Positions 35,061-49,236 are shown, counted from the first letter of the stretch. The stretch: DNA of 64,000 bases from Cyclina sinensis (GCA_012932295.1 JAAONU010000101.1:124001-188000); one strand, 5' to 3'. The notes: generated by a model not told the origin, from the letters alone. Program-made: numbers and translations.

Positions 35061-35559
35061 AATGTTATTACGATTTTGATTCTCTACCTTATACATGTTA
35101 TACTCATCTAAACTCAAATAATTACAATTTTTCTCTACCCTGAAAATAGTTATGACAGTTTCGTTGCTGAGTCTTTGCTATATTTTTTTGTATTGTCCAT
35201 AGCCTTTATAGCAAAAACAAAATACAATGTCCTTGTTTGTTCATCAGAAGCTCCATGCTATATTCAGATCAAGATAAAAAATGGTATCTTTTTTTTAAAT
35301 ATAATTGAATAAAAATATTGAATACAGTGAACAAAATTAATTTAAAAATTCTTTCACAGCGGCCCCGGTACCTATTATATACAGGCAAAGACTCTATATC
35401 TGACCTTGTGATATGTTTTCAATCAAAAAGACAAAGGTAATATACCAATATATTCATGGAACTTTTTTTCACGCAGAGCTTTAATCTTTAAAAAAATCTT
35501 ACAAACAAAATCACAAGGCAATTTCAATGTTATAAAGCTATGTGAAATGCTGGAAAGTA

Positions 35560-36940
35560 AAGTATGAAAATAGCACAGTATAAAGGGCATATGAAAAAGG
35601 TAGAATATGAAGTATTTGGAAATGCTACAGTATGAAATAGATGTTTAAAATTAATGGTAAAGTATGATGAACATGCTAAATTTTACAGTATGAAGATGTT
35701 TAAAGAAGATGTGTAAATGGTACAGTTTGAAGAAACTGAGTAAATGGAACATTATGAGGATGTGTAAATGGTACAGTATGAGATAGATGTGTAATCAGTA
35801 CGGTATGAAGTATATGTGTAAACACTACAGTTTGAACTAGATGTGTAATTGGTACATTTTAAAATACATGTGTAAATGATAGAGTAAAGGAATATGTGTA
35901 ATTGGTATAATATGGAATAGATGTTTCATTGGTATAGTAAGAGGAAAATCTGTAAATGGCACATTGTAAATAAGATGTGAACTTGTTGAATATGAGGCAG
36001 ATATGCAATTGGTACAGCTTAAAGTACATGTTTGAAATCATAAAAGATGAAGTGCATATACAAAATGGTACAACATGAAGAATATGTGAAAAATGATACA
36101 ACATGAAGTGCATGTAAGATGAAATACGGTACGGCAAGAAGTAGACGAGAGAGAAAAGCCATTGCGAAATTGTACACTATGAAGAAGATATGTGAAATAG
36201 TACAGTATGAAGTAAATGTTTGAAATTCTACAATGTGAAGGAGATGTTAACATGTCAAAAACATTAAATAAGTGTGTGAAATGGTATAGAATAAAATGAA
36301 TTTGTGAAACATTACAGTACGAAGTAAATGTGTAAAATGGTATGATATAAAGTAAATGTGTGAACTGATACAGTATGAAGATTTATAAAATGATACAGTA
36401 TGAAGAAAATATATGAAATGGTACAGTATGATGAACATCTTTGAAATGGTTTGTATCAGGTAAATGTGTCAAATGGTACAGAATGAATTAGATGTGTGAA
36501 TTTCTAGACTACGTGATGTTATGTGTGAAATCTGTACTGAATGAAGTAAATGTGTAAACTAGTACAGTGTGAAGTAATTATGTGTAGTAGTATGGAGATT
36601 TATTAAGTGACAGAGTTCGAAGAATAAACGTAAACTGGTATATTTTGATGTAGATGTAGAAATACCACATGAAGGAGATGTGTAAAATGTACAAAATATT
36701 AGACGTGTGAACTGGGATTGTTTTAGGTAGATTTAGAAAATGACATTCGTTGAAGTAGGTGAGTGATTTTCTAGAATATGAAGTGAATGTGAGAAAAGAT
36801 ATAATATAAAGTAGATTAATTTTGTGAAAATTATAAAAAAATAAGAAAAAAAGATGTGATGTGAAATTTAAGAAATAAAACAGATGTGGAAATGTTATGT
36901 TTCATAAAAATATGTGTGAAATACAAAAGTACAAAGTAGA
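35560..36940. repeat. Degenerate ~27-bp tandem array
   Basis: Roughly fifty imperfect units around ATGTGTAAATGGTACAGTATGAAGTAG, spaced about 26-28 bp with many substitutions and slips. Short serine/tyrosine/histidine-rich frames on the minus strand (for example 35859-36137) are by-products. Confidence 0.82.
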
Positions 36941-38735
36941 TGTAATAGAAAGTGACGCAATGTTGAATCCGACGGTTTGTTAAACTGTTGCATTCCGTTA
37001 CGAGAGCAATAACAAACTCATAGCAATACAGTACATGCAGTCCAACTGATTTTATTTGCGAAAACCCCCTAAACAAAACAAAATAAATAGGTGCGTTTGG
37101 TCGCATGATTTCAGCACTTTGTATTTTTTTTTGTATTGAGCTTTTCAATTCACGCTGTCGAAAAGGGGCACTTCATTTTGACGACGATTAACTCTTTGAC
37201 AGCCATCGGCGTGACTGAGAATGAATCTAGACTCGATATAAAACTCAATTGTATTCCAATCTTGTAACAATGTAATATGCGACGGTAACAATGTGAACGT
37301 TCCCAATGGAAACGTGTCTGACGATTGCGTAATGCACTCTAATTGGAAAACTGAGTTCACAAAAAGGGTTGTGAATGAAATGTAACAAAGATTGTACAGA
37401 GCTGCCTTCAAAGTCTACCTTTACCTGTCACATTTATGAGTCAAGACAAAGACACGATTAGCCTGTTTGCTTATTTTTCTTGGTCTACATGAGCTAGGAA
37501 GATAATGTGATTCACCAATCAAACGCCCTTTTGATGTCAATTGAAAAAGCCAACTTAACACTTCGTTAGTTATATTTATCTCAGGCAATCTAGTTTTTTC
37601 TTTTTATTTTTGGCTGAGTGCAAATACCGTGTTCGTTATTGAATGCCATTGGATCGCGAAAGACATACATGTTTAGAAAAATATCAAACTAGATTACTAA
37701 AATTTATAAGAGGTAATGTAATAATGTAATAATGCACTTTTATTACTTGACTGCAAACGTTAGTGTTACATATTTCAAAAGACTCATTGCAAATAATTTT
37801 GAATTGTTACACTTAGAATTTAAATCAGTCCATGTGTGAAATAATAACCTAATCACAATTATCATTACTAATTACAATACCTATTCAAAAGTATGATTTA
37901 TGTTAAACCCCTTAGAAACAAAACAAAAATAACAAAAAGGCAACGGTTCAACGTCAAGCGCATGTGGAAAATAATGAATGACCAGCACATCAATAAAACG
38001 TGTACTTTCTGGGGAAGGCTGATAAAAAAATTAACATATACACTCAAAGGGGACCTCTTGATTTTGAACGATCATGAATCAATATGATTTTGTTCGCAAA
38101 ATTTCAAAGTGTTTGAGGAAAGATACCGAACAAAGGTATCGGATGAAGTTTTTATTTTATTTATTTTTTTGATAATTTTTTAAAAGTAAATAATAAGCGA
38201 AAGATATTTGAAAAGTTTCGGTTGGTACCCATTGAATTTTTTTTTTAAAAATCTAAACACAAGTGAGAGGATATCAGTTTATCTCCTACAATATATGAAC
38301 AAGTATGAACCTGGAAATGAAACTAATAAGGATTCTAGAACCAGATATATAAACTGGAAAATCTGCAAATTAAAACGCAATATTTCAGTTTCAGACCAAG
38401 CAACGTTTACGCGAAGATCACACCGCCCTTGTAACACATTAGCTTTTTTAACCTATTGCATACCGGCTTGCCGTCTAGAATGTATAGTAAGACATTATAG
38501 GTTTATACGCGTTTCAACATCGATAGACTTATCTAAAAAGTTGGAGTAGAACTTCTATACACTATTTTACTTTATATTCATTTCCTTTCTGTTTTTGGTT
38601 CTTACATTAGCATTGCATTTTTATCCTTTGCTATTATTTTTTTCGCTTAATTTTACGCTTGGCTTTGTATTGTTTAACTTGGTTTTGCTTTGCCTCGCGT
38701 CACACTACTTCATTCCGTTTCAGCTATGTAGGGAA
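36941..38735. other. Intergenic DNA
   Basis: No recognised gene. A 113-codon frame at 38208-38549 has no domain, no upstream splice site of note and ordinary base composition. Confidence 0.4.
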
Positions 38736-39050
38736 ATGCATTTGTTATTTATTATAACTTGGTTTCTTATAAACATAAACATTAAAATGAAATTTCATTT
38801 TCAGATAGTAAAACGTATAAATGTGTTATTTAAAACAGAAAGTAAAACAAAACACCGTACTTACTTCTTTGATTTGCTAATGAATGAAGAGCAACAGTGT
38901 GTACAAATATTAGATGATATTCATTCCAACATATCCAAAAGAAATATCTTTACACATGTTGATGCCGCTCGGCCGTTCGTAGGCGATAAGCATAACATGT
39001 TTCTAATCAAACACCTGTTGAAATTCGTCCTTTCATTTTATCGAGTTTAA
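38736..39050 (+). CDS. Hypothetical ORF, 104 codons
   Basis: From ATG 38736, open 104 codons to TAA (the frame is open from 38595). An acceptor-like TTTCATTTTCAG occurs inside at ~38793-38804, after which the peptide becomes hydrophilic and mixed (a QQCVQILDDIHSNISKR segment), more protein-like than its surroundings. No family recognised. It may be a terminal exon or a relic. Confidence 0.22.
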   Translation: MHLLFIITWFLININIKMKFHFQIVKRINVLFKTESKTKHRTYFFDLLMNEEQQCVQILDDIHSNISKRNIFTHVDAARPFVGDKHNMFLIKHLLKFVLSFYRV

Positions 39051-42000
39051 GCAAACACCTCCCTGAATTAAACACTGATATTTATTTTTACTGCTTAAAC
39101 TCATTCATTAAACACAAAGATACCCATGTAGTTTTTTTGTTGTCAAAATAAATGTATGATTTGTCTTCTGTACTGAAGATCTTTTAAATAGCGATTATTA
39201 ATGCGTGCACCTTGTATTGATTTGAAGGATAGAACCAACCAATCATGATCTTGATATTAACGTTGACAGCTGATGTTTACGCTAGAAGGAATAAACTGAC
39301 AGCTTTAAACGAACAAAGCAAAAGTATAAAGTAAGTGCGCGAATAAAATCAATGGCGATTTGGTTGAAACATCTGTTTACTTTATCTTATTTCATAGTTT
39401 TCAAAAGTCTTATGAATGCAAACATATGTAGTTTGTTGCTAAGTCTTTATTATTTTTTTTAATATTAAAGTGAATAAAGTCTGTTGTACTCCTTTATTTG
39501 CACAGCAAAATCGAAAAATCTTTGAAATTAATGTTTTCCCCTGCGTTTGAAAGTGTTTTCTGTTTCTAAAGAGATTACTTATTTATTGATAATTAACGAA
39601 AATATGAACTGCATTTTAAACGTGTTTAATTTTCTTCTATATACTCTGTATTAATGCAGAGCAATGTTCGGAGATTTGAGAACATAAATCAGATGAAGAC
39701 TGCGTGATAACGTTTCGCAGACATTGAGGCACTAAAGAAGAAACACCAGCGGCAGTCTATGAAAAGCTAATTATTTTAATTATCATGTATCTTTGACCAG
39801 TGTTATCTGATGAGGGCTCCAAAATGAAGATTTCGTCCAGTGTCCAGATAACTGTATACAACAGCAGAACTTGCACAAATGAGACGACACTGGGAAGACA
39901 AGAACATGTGACATATCTCAAACATAACAGCTATGCACCCTCATTTTTGTAATTTCAATACCTGGAACTTGACATAATAACTTGAGAAAAAGAATCTAAG
40001 ACTTAGAAATTTCATTCAACCGCTAACTGTTGATCTCCGCGCTCATCAACAACACAACTCATGTATACTACGCGAAGAAATAAAAGAAGTCAGTGTCTTT
40101 AATATTACACCTATGGCGACATAGAGAAAACTCAGGTAGTATCTTCATGTTTCGTGTTCCTCTGTCATGGTAAAAATAAATAAAGGGATTGCTAAGGAGC
40201 ACAAATAGAAGATGGAAGACAATACAACGGCCTGGGCTTTGTTTAGCTTTGCCGACACACAACAAGATATATGTTAATATGTTATTATTTTTTTAGTACA
40301 TAATAAATATGACTATCTGTGTAAAAAAAATCAGGATATACTTTATTCAAATGTTCGAAGCTCGAACCAGTTTTAATTAAAAAAACTAAGTGAAGAAATG
40401 TTGGCGTGTAAACTTATTTTTTTTTTTTTTGAATTTCATATTGAAATACATGTTTTTTGCTTTGACGACAGGATATTGTTTTAAACACTTCATATCAAAT
40501 ATTTGCAGTCGTTTATTTCTTTTCAAATACAAGTTAATTAAAGCTGACTGATTTATTAGTAACAAGAGAAAAGGTCATCTTCTATATCTCTGATATCATG
40601 CTAACTAATTATACATCGCATAATAGATTTAAAAAAACACTACAAATAAACGATTGAAGTATTTCGAAGACAAAAAGGACGTTCATGCCTATCAAATTTT
40701 AACAATGGCAAAATATTTTGTAATAATATTTGTCATTTAAAGATAATAATTAAAATAATTACATTTATACCGTGTTGAAATGTATCTGAATCATTATTTG
40801 TCTATATCAAGTGTCTGCCATACCTCTTTCATTCATTTTTTTTATTTTGCCTCTAACCTACAGCGAAGACACCATTCAAAATTCATTGATACATAATGTT
40901 AAATTGACACTAATGCCAATCGACAATGTTTTGTCCGCTAAAATTATGTTAAAAAAGAAAATATATGTACTGTATAATATGAAAGATTTTAAATGAATAG
41001 GAAAAAAGTAATGCACATCCTTAATGAAACTGTTGTTGATTATTGCATAAAGGGAACTATAATGTGTCATTATATATAGCAAAATTAGTTTTTTTTCCTC
41101 TTTTTTGTGAATACGAATGCCAAATGCACCATTTGGTTATACATTTACAATATGACTCAAACAGACGTAGTCTGAACATCTGACAAAGTCAAAATGTGAT
41201 ATTAGAAATGGCAAAAAAAAAAAGAAATTTGACATTTCGAGGAATTATCTGCTCTGTCGTTTACATAAAAAATCCTTTTGAGAAAAATGAAAACCGATGT
41301 AATTGTGTGCGTGTTTTTGTTTGTTGGCAGAGAACCAAAACCAGTTAAAACACGTTCAAGGTTCATGGACTATAGTTAACATTTACATTATTTGGAATCA
41401 TCAGAATACTAGATAATATCAATCTGTGAGGACGTTGTTTCCTAAATGGGTAAACCTATTGATTATGTACGTATTGAGTTAGTTTTGCTCAACAATTTAA
41501 GATAAAATTTAAATAAGGACAACATATTAAAAACAAAAATCATACATACAATAATTTTATTTGTGTTTTCTCTAATGGAAATTGCCTTGATTTAATAGAT
41601 TTTATCTCGACAATGATTTAATTTACAGCAATATAAGACCCACGTTTTCAGCAAAAATGAATATTACACCAAATGAACTATGCCCTCGGATAAATAAAAA
41701 AATAAGGACGAAAAGATAAGCCTTTAGAAATTATACACGTCATACTTTGACATTTGCCATTTCTGTTCATTTTGTTCCTTATAGGTAACTAACAAGTGTA
41801 TTCTTGTCTTCAAGCAAAGATACCTGTTCCTTTAGGTTGTTTGCAACATCAGAATTACACAGCTGTTTTATCGCATGATAGTTGGTTGAAATAAACCAGT
41901 CAAAATGGAAAATAATGTAGGATTTACAATAGAAAATGACGTTTGTCTACAAAATGATTTGGTTTATTTCAATGCAGTTCCTTATCTGACCTATATTCTT

Positions 42001-42960
42001 TGTAAACGGGTTTCAGATAATGTCACATTTATTCCTTAATGTAGTCAAGCACGCAAAAGCAGAAGACACTTTGTGCTTTAATTGATGATATCTTAATCAG
42101 ATACATAATTGTATAATGAATGATCATATACATAGTTCGTTACTGACTGATTTTTAATTTATTTATTTGGCATGGCTATATAAAATTACTTGATCATTTC
42201 TTCCTTTTCGTAATGTAATCGCATTATCAATTTAAACAAAAAAGGTTATTAATGTCCTGTATATCCATTCATAAAACAGTTTACTTAAGACGGAATAGAA
42301 GATACTATGCGGTGTATGATATGTGGACAAATTTTTTAAAAGTTCATTCATTTGATGAATCGGTCAAAGTTCTATCACCGTGTTTTTTGTTGTTGTTATT
42401 TGTGTTTTTTTTTCCTTTTTTTCTTTTATTCATGAACAACCCTTTATACATATCGCTAATACAGACAAACGTGTTCTGCAAACCTAAGTACGCCGGGAAT
42501 ACAACTTTAGTCCTTGCAGTGTTATGATATATAACAGGTTTTCATATTATATGACAAAGTGTCTCTAGCACGTATCTCAAATAATGATAGACCTGACTGA
42601 ATCACACATACTTAAAAAAATACTGTTTGATTTCTACATACATATTTAGATGTATTTATTTGTAATATAGATGAATGCTGCTATTATACATTATTTTAGG
42701 AAAGGTGAAAAAAGGAACATATTCTAATATATCAATTCGAAATCAGTTTCAAACGTTAATAAAATAATTTTATTTTAGTTTTATTCGACTCGTTTTTTGT
42801 TCTCAAAGTGCTGTTACTTGTAAATAAAACTTTCTGTTTACCAATTCCAGGTAAATTAACTCTAGGATTGTTTTAATGTATTTTTTCTTTCTCATTCTTG
42901 GGATTTTTTCAATGTGAACCAGCCATTTCTTAAAAGTTTATATTAAATAAATCATCATTA
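39051..42960. other. AT-rich intergenic DNA
   Basis: No gene, RNA or tandem repeat recognised beyond homopolymer T/A runs (for example 40419-40430). Confidence 0.45.
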
Positions 42961-42961
42961 A

Positions 42962-42970
42962 TAATAATGA

Positions 42971-43002
<32 letters not shown>
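42962..43002 (+). repeat. (AAT)n microsatellite
   Basis: About 40 bp of ATA/AAT repeats with one interruption. Confidence 0.95.
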
Positions 43003-43003
<1 letters not shown>

Positions 43004-43254
43004 GACACAATACACTTAATGACGAGACAAAACTTGAACGTAAAAAAAGATGTTTGTATGGTTCTACGGTTTATACGCCAGATGTTGATTTTATTATCAT
43101 TATTGTTGATATGCTTAATCATCTACATTTTAAGAGTGAAACATTTAGGCATTTCGTATATATTACGGAGTTATTCATTAATTGATAATAAGGCAAATTT
43201 GAAATCATGTGTATTGCAGAAGTAATCTGACAAAAACAATGACAATGTTATTGA

Positions 43255-43255
<1 letters not shown>

Positions 43256-43309
<54 letters not shown>
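43256..43309 (+). repeat. (AT)n microsatellite
   Basis: About 50 bp of uninterrupted TA repeats between TATATGTATATA-type ends. Confidence 0.97.
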
Positions 43310-43318
<9 letters not shown>

Positions 43319-43509
43319 GGCCACAAGCCCAAACCAACAATGGTTTTACACAAATATTACAATATTACAGAGCAGTGTAACCTTACAAAGCTACTTTAAC
43401 AATATAATAATTGTCTGGTGTTTTTGGTTAAGTATGTTTTTTCATCAATCATTAAACTATTTGGATTATCAATCAGTTGCCAAAATTTCTAATTTCAAAT
43501 TTATTTTAA

Positions 43510-43925
43510 ACAAAATATCTTAAATCTTCCGGTGAAGTTGCAAAGGTAATCAATGTAAAATATTAAGGTGGTAATCTTAGGAGAAACAAAACAACAACAA
43601 AACACATACTCACAAAACGTATCACAAATATGTGTAAGGTAAAGCATAAATTTGAACATTCTGTATCATAATATATTTCTAGACAGTGCATGGTTTCTTT
43701 AAAAAAAATCTTCTTATGTAGTCTTTAGATTTAAGTTGTAAGTTATGTAAAGTTGCAAAATAATCATTGTGAAATGTTTAAGTGGTAGCCTTAAACGAAA
43801 CAAAATAGAATGTCATATTTATAACAAGGAAAATTCAAATGGACTTGAGTCCATTTGAGTGTACGGTTTTTACTGTATTTTTAAGGAACCTTAAGCTACA
43901 GCACTCTATTTTGTTTGCAGATGCT
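43510..43925. repeat. Dispersed palindromic repeat with central hairpin
   Basis: CAAATGGACTTGAGTCCATTTG (43836-43857) is a 10-bp perfect stem with a 2-nt loop. It is flanked by GAAACAAAATAGAATG (left, ~43797) and its inverse CACTCTATTTTGTTT (right, ~43905). TTAAGGAACCTTAA near 43881 is a second small palindrome. A partial duplicate of the left shoulder (AAGTTGCAAAGGTAATCAAT...) lies at ~43535-43590. Class unknown. Confidence 0.55.
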
Positions 43926-45640
43926 AATAAAAAGAAATTTAATATATTAAATTGAAGACCCGTCTGTTCAGACAAATTATAACTAAGGGAATGCCCATTT
44001 ATTGAAGAACACTAACAACAACATATTTGTTCAACCTTTTATTTCCATATATTTCTTGATGTTAATGGTGATAATTATGATACTTAAACAGTGTTTGTTT
44101 TGTTAAGTAACAAAATAACATGAATTTCATGGAATAACATGCTTGAACAGAATAACAAACTTGCTTGAAAAGAATAACAAATGTACTTGTAATATCAAAT
44201 ATGATAATAAACTATGAACATGCTTTGATTACTTTGATATAATTCAACATATTAAAGACCAGGTGAGGAACAGTCACTGTCGTAGCAAAGTACTACCGGG
44301 AACCAGACAGAATTTTTAACTTCAGATGTCTCTTTTCTTTGTGAGCCGAATTTTATTATTTGAAAACATTAAACATAAACATTGTATCATTTTACATCGT
44401 TTGAAAGCTCTTTAGATTCATATCTTGAAAGTATAAGCAGATTTTGAATTTTGGCTTTTAAAAAAGAAAACTAACCTAATTTATACCTGTCGTTTCAGTA
44501 TTTTTTCAGCATTTTTCTAGCAGCTTAGATGCACTTAGTTTAACCATTTATAAACAAGAAAGTGAACAGTTTTGAAAATTATTTTTTATATATGTAAAAT
44601 ATGAGTTTACAGACCTTTTAAATGATATAAAATATTGAATTGTTTGATTAAAAATGACTTTGTAACTGTAATTACAAAATTACTATGTTTTGCATTTTTA
44701 TCAACAGCCATATTTTTGCCAGCCTTTAAAAAGTTACATACGTGTCTGTATCTCTTATCAGTTACTTGTTACTATTAATAGATTTCAAAACAATAACATT
44801 CAATGTTCCTACACAGTATTACCAGACAGTCACGTGATTCTGTCCGTGATTCTGCCCGAGGATTTCCGGAATAACACAACTTCGCAAATTGATTCAACAG
44901 GTAGTACATCGTAAAAATACGTAATGCTTCGGCAATAATCGGATCTTCTAACAGCCAATCAAAACATAGAATTACATAATATTGGATAACACTAACCCCG
45001 CTCCAATTGTACATATAGGAATATAATACTGGCAATTTTCCGTACAGAAAAAAAAAATTACAAAAATTGTCTAATGATTCATGTTCGTGTTTAATACGTG
45101 ATAAAAAGAGTGCGAATATTTCGCTATTTAATATGAAATACCGAGTTTTATCATACCTTTTGTTTTGTTTTATCAGAGATACTGGGAACAAATAAGTCTA
45201 TAGGAAACTGATGTGTATCATTCTTAACCAAGATGTAACCTTCTTAATAAATTAATTACTTATTGACATATGTCGAAACATTACGAAGATAATCGCGCGA
45301 TGCAAGAGATTAAGTTAAACGCAACAGACTGTTTTAGCTTTTGAAATGCATTACTGATCATAAAAAGGTAAGACAAAAACCTTTAAGACTTTGAAGTGGT
45401 CTTCAAAAGAGTCACGATGCAGTGATACTTTTGAACATACTGTTTTTTGAATATAATCTACATCGACATCATATAAATCAAAACATGAAATTGTCGTCCA
45501 AGATCGGTACATGGCAAAATATAGGTTTTGTTAACCAATGATTAACTTAAATGCAAACATCGCCTCAAAACTGTTAAAGTGCTCAGTAACATTTTCTTTT
45601 TTATTTATTTATTATTTCCTCACGTCTTTTCTTTACATTA
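43926..45640. other. Intergenic DNA
   Basis: No gene recognised. A 138-codon minus-strand frame (44775-45191) has no domain and is not supported by splice signals. Confidence 0.4.
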
Positions 45641-45647
45641 ACACTCG

Positions 45648-45681
45648 TGTGTGTGTGTGTATGTGTGTGTGTTTGTGTGTT
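45648..45681 (+). repeat. (GT)n microsatellite
   Basis: GT repeats with two single-base interruptions. Confidence 0.9.
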
Positions 45682-45964
45682 AACGAAAATGAGAATCCGA
45701 GGGATTACCGCCTTACAACAGCCAGTGGCAAAATATTTGCCACATTTTGGAGGGGGGAGGGTGCGTTAAACCAGGATCTAAGATGCACCAACCTCACGCT
45801 TTCCCAAACAGGTTAGCATATGAAGAAGTAAGAACGTGTCGTCTTGATGAATTAACTCCAATCGACCCATCAACAGGACAATGTTGCATGCAAAAGCACA
45901 AAACATATGAAAAATAAAAAAGCTAAGGGCATTGTGAAAAAGATAGTTACTCAATGTTTATTTT

Positions 45965-47725
45965 GCGGGTACAATGATACTAAGCACGGTGTACTTTACG
46001 TGTTTGTTCGAAATTTATTTTGTTGGCACAATGATGCTGAGCACACTTCAATATACGTGTTTGTTTGATGCTGATTACGGTGTACCACACGTATTTACTA
46101 GAAGTAAGTTATGCGGGTACAACAATGCTGAGTACGGTGTACTATACCAGTTTACTAGAAGTTAGTTATGCGGGAACAATGATGCTGAGTACAGTGTACT
46201 ATACCAGTTTACTAGAAGTTAGTTATGCGGGTACAATGATGCTGAGTACATTGTGCTATTTGTATTTACTAGAAGTTAGTTATGCGGGTACAATGATGCT
46301 GAATACGTACTGTATCAGTTTAATAGAAGTTAGTTATATGTGTACAATGATGATGAGTACGGTGTACTATTCGTGTTTACTTGAAGTTAGTTATGCAGGT
46401 ACAATGATGATGAGTACGGTGTACTATTCGTGTTTACTTGAAGTTAGTTATGCAGGTACAATGATGATGAGTACGGTGTACTATACGTGTTTACTTGAAG
46501 TTAGTTATGCGGGTACAATGATGCTGAGTACGGTGTACTATTCGTGTTTATTAGAAGTTAGTTATGCGTGTACAATGATGCTGAGTACGGTGTACTATTT
46601 GTGTTAACTAGATGTTAGTTATGTGTGTACAACGATGCTGAGTACGGTGTACTAAACGTGTTTACTAGAAGTTAGTTTAGGGGTTACAAACATGCTGAGT
46701 ACGGTGTACTATACGTTTTTACTAGAAGTTAATTATGCGGGTACAATGATGCTGAGTACGGTGTACTATACGTGTTTACTAGAAGTTAGTTATGCGTGTA
46801 CAATGATGTTCAGTACGGTCTGCTATACGTGTTTACTAGAAGTTAGTTATGCGTGTACAGTGATGCAGAGTACGGTGTACTTTTCGTGTTTACTAGAAGT
46901 TAGTAATGTGGATACAACGATGTTGAGTACGGTGTACTATACGTGTTTACTAAAAGTTAGTTATATGTGTACAATGTTGCTGAGTACGGTGTGCTATACG
47001 TTTTTCTAGAAGTCAGTTATGCATGTACAATGATGCTGAGTACGGTGTGCTATACGTTTTTACTAGAAGTTAGTTATATGTGTACAATGATGCTGAGTAC
47101 GGTGTACTATACGTTTTTACTAGAGGTTAGTTATATGTGTACAATGATGCTGAGTACGGTGTACTATACGTTTTTACTAGAAGTCAGTTATGCGTGTACA
47201 ATGATGCTGAGTACGGTGTTTTATTTGTGTTTACAAAGAGTTAGTTATGCGTGTACAATGATTCTGAGTACAGTCTGCTATACGTTTTTACTAGAAGTTA
47301 GTTATGCGGGTACAATGATGCTTAGTACGGTGTACTATACGTGTTTGCTAGGAGTTAGTTATGCGTGTACAACGATACTGAGTACGGTCTGCTATACGTT
47401 TTTACTAGAAGTTAGTTTTGTTGGTACAATGATGCTGAGTACGGTCTGCTATACGTTTTTACTAGAAGTTAGTTATGCTGGCACAATGATGCTGAGTACG
47501 GTGTACTATACGTGTTTACTAGAAGTTAGTTATGCTGGTACAATGATGCTGAGTACGGTGTACTATACCTGTTTACTAGAAGTTAGTTATGCTGGTACAA
47601 TGATGCTGAGTACGGTGTACTATACGTGTTTACTAGAAGTTAGTTATGTGGGTACAATAATGCTGAGTACGGTGCACTAAACGTGTTTATTTGAAGTTTT
47701 TTTTGCGAGTACAATGATAATGAGT
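45965..47725 (+). repeat. 57-bp minisatellite, about 30 copies
   Basis: Units of the type GTTATGCGGGTACAATGATG + CTGAGTACGGTGTACTATAC + GTGTTTACTAGAAGTTA, exactly 57 bp (19 codons). The inner copies are very similar and the edges decay. Because 57 is divisible by three the plus strand carries long open frames repeating YAGTMMLSTVYYTCLLEVS. They change frame at unit-length slips and lack start or splice context, so I treat them as by-products. Confidence 0.95.
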
Positions 47726-48649
47726 ACGCGGTGAATGTAGTGAAAGTAGACTGATCGCAAGGCCATTTTGCATGCACAATAACTACTGTTGCGATGAAAC
47801 ATTTTGCAGTTACATCGAATATTTCTGTAATTGCTGTACAATGATTCAGTGTGCGGTGTGAATGGTCATTAGCATCATGAAAATATTTAATGAGTAGGTC
47901 GTGTATGTTGTTGAAATCTTAGTCCAAAATGAATCTGTTTAGGTGTTTTGTATATTATGTGTGTACATTAATGCTACATAAATTATGCAAGACCATTAAT
48001 ATTAATCCGTCATGCATGTATTAAGCTTTTAAATGGTGTACAGAATTTAACAAAAAACACGAAGTGCAATAACACTAATTAAAGTAATCATAAATGGCTG
48101 TTTTCTCTTAGTAAAGTTTACTTGTTTCCACGTTTTATGAATTTCAAATCCGAGTATTCTCTTTCCTGAAATTAAAATTGAATATGTCATTTGCATGACA
48201 TTGAAATCATTTTTATTCATACATCGAGAAAAAAAACCGCATTGCTATCTCTGATTAATTTGTGCTTTTCTACACATTTGAGTGTTTATCTGGTAAACAA
48301 GTAACGACTTAAAAAAAGATAGTTTAGTGTGTTCTGATTTTACTGCTCGATGTACAATAAAGCATACTGTAGTACTGGTGTCAAGGAGTTCGGAAAAAGG
48401 CTTCTGCCGGATCCTTCGTTACACGTTAGCGCAATTATGTTTATACTGAAGAAGAGAAAATTAACTGAAGTAAACAAGATATGTTGAGCAGTAGTTCAAG
48501 CAACAGCATAATTGACAATTACATATTACACCAACAAAGCAAAAATATTTGGAAAACATGCAATAACCAAATTCTATATTTTGTAGACTGTCAATGAATG
48601 ACAGTGTACAACAGTGCAAACAGTATCGATCCAGCCGCTTCATCAGCCA

Positions 48650-49205
48650 TCCGAACAAACGTTTGTTACATCATTACAGATCTTATCAGGGCTGAGAACT
48701 AGTTATGTCTGAAATAGCACAAACAATAGTGTTTCTCACGAAACTGAAGCGACCGTTAAATGTATTGGCCTAGACTCGAAAATAAAGCTCTCTAAGATAA
48801 GCCAAATTTAATTGGCCCAAACAACAAATAAAATTAAGGGACTGAATCAATGAAAATGAATGCATATAATATAAAATCTTGTATATTTATCTATTAGATA
48901 ACTGTCGTATATGTTTTTACAGTTGGAAATATTAACAAGACTTTGTAAACTTAATAACTCTCACAAAATGTTTAATAAAAAGCTTTAATACGACCTACGG
49001 TTTCATTTTTGCCGCAATTTTTTTCTGTTTCATTCATACAAAAAGTACTATTTCACAATCAGAATAAAAGCAAACAGCCAAAACAAATGGCTCGAGAGGG
49101 ATTTGAACCCATGCCCTTCAGCGAAAATGTCTCAATTCTATATAATGCAATGAAATTGAGTTCTTCAGCATGGAGGTGCAGCATTATGGACCGTTATCCT
49201 TAAGG
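48650..49205. other. Extra ~550 bp in copy A, with a tRNA B-box-like site
   Basis: Absent from the matching place in copy B (near 59965), where TCATCAC and CAAATATATT are almost adjacent. The minus strand at ~49085-49115 reads GCATGGGTTCAAATCCCTC, a good B box (GGTTCRANNCC), but no acceptor stem or A box completes a tRNA. It is probably a retroposed or deleted segment. Confidence 0.4.
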
Positions 49206-49236
49206 ACAAATATATTTCTTCTTAATTTTTTTATGT

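Noticed and set aside
44775..45191. 138-codon minus-strand frame
   Set aside because: No domain, low-complexity hydrophobic composition, no splice or start support; consistent with chance in this region.
46065..47680. Long plus-strand open frames repeating a 19-residue unit, looking like a repetitive secreted protein
   Set aside because: They arise because the minisatellite period (57 bp) is divisible by three. Frames switch inside the array, there is no signal peptide or splice context, and units drift without codon bias.
49085..49200. Possible tRNA gene on the minus strand (good B box)
   Set aside because: No matching acceptor stem, A box or anticodon arm at usual spacing; at best a tRNA-derived relic.
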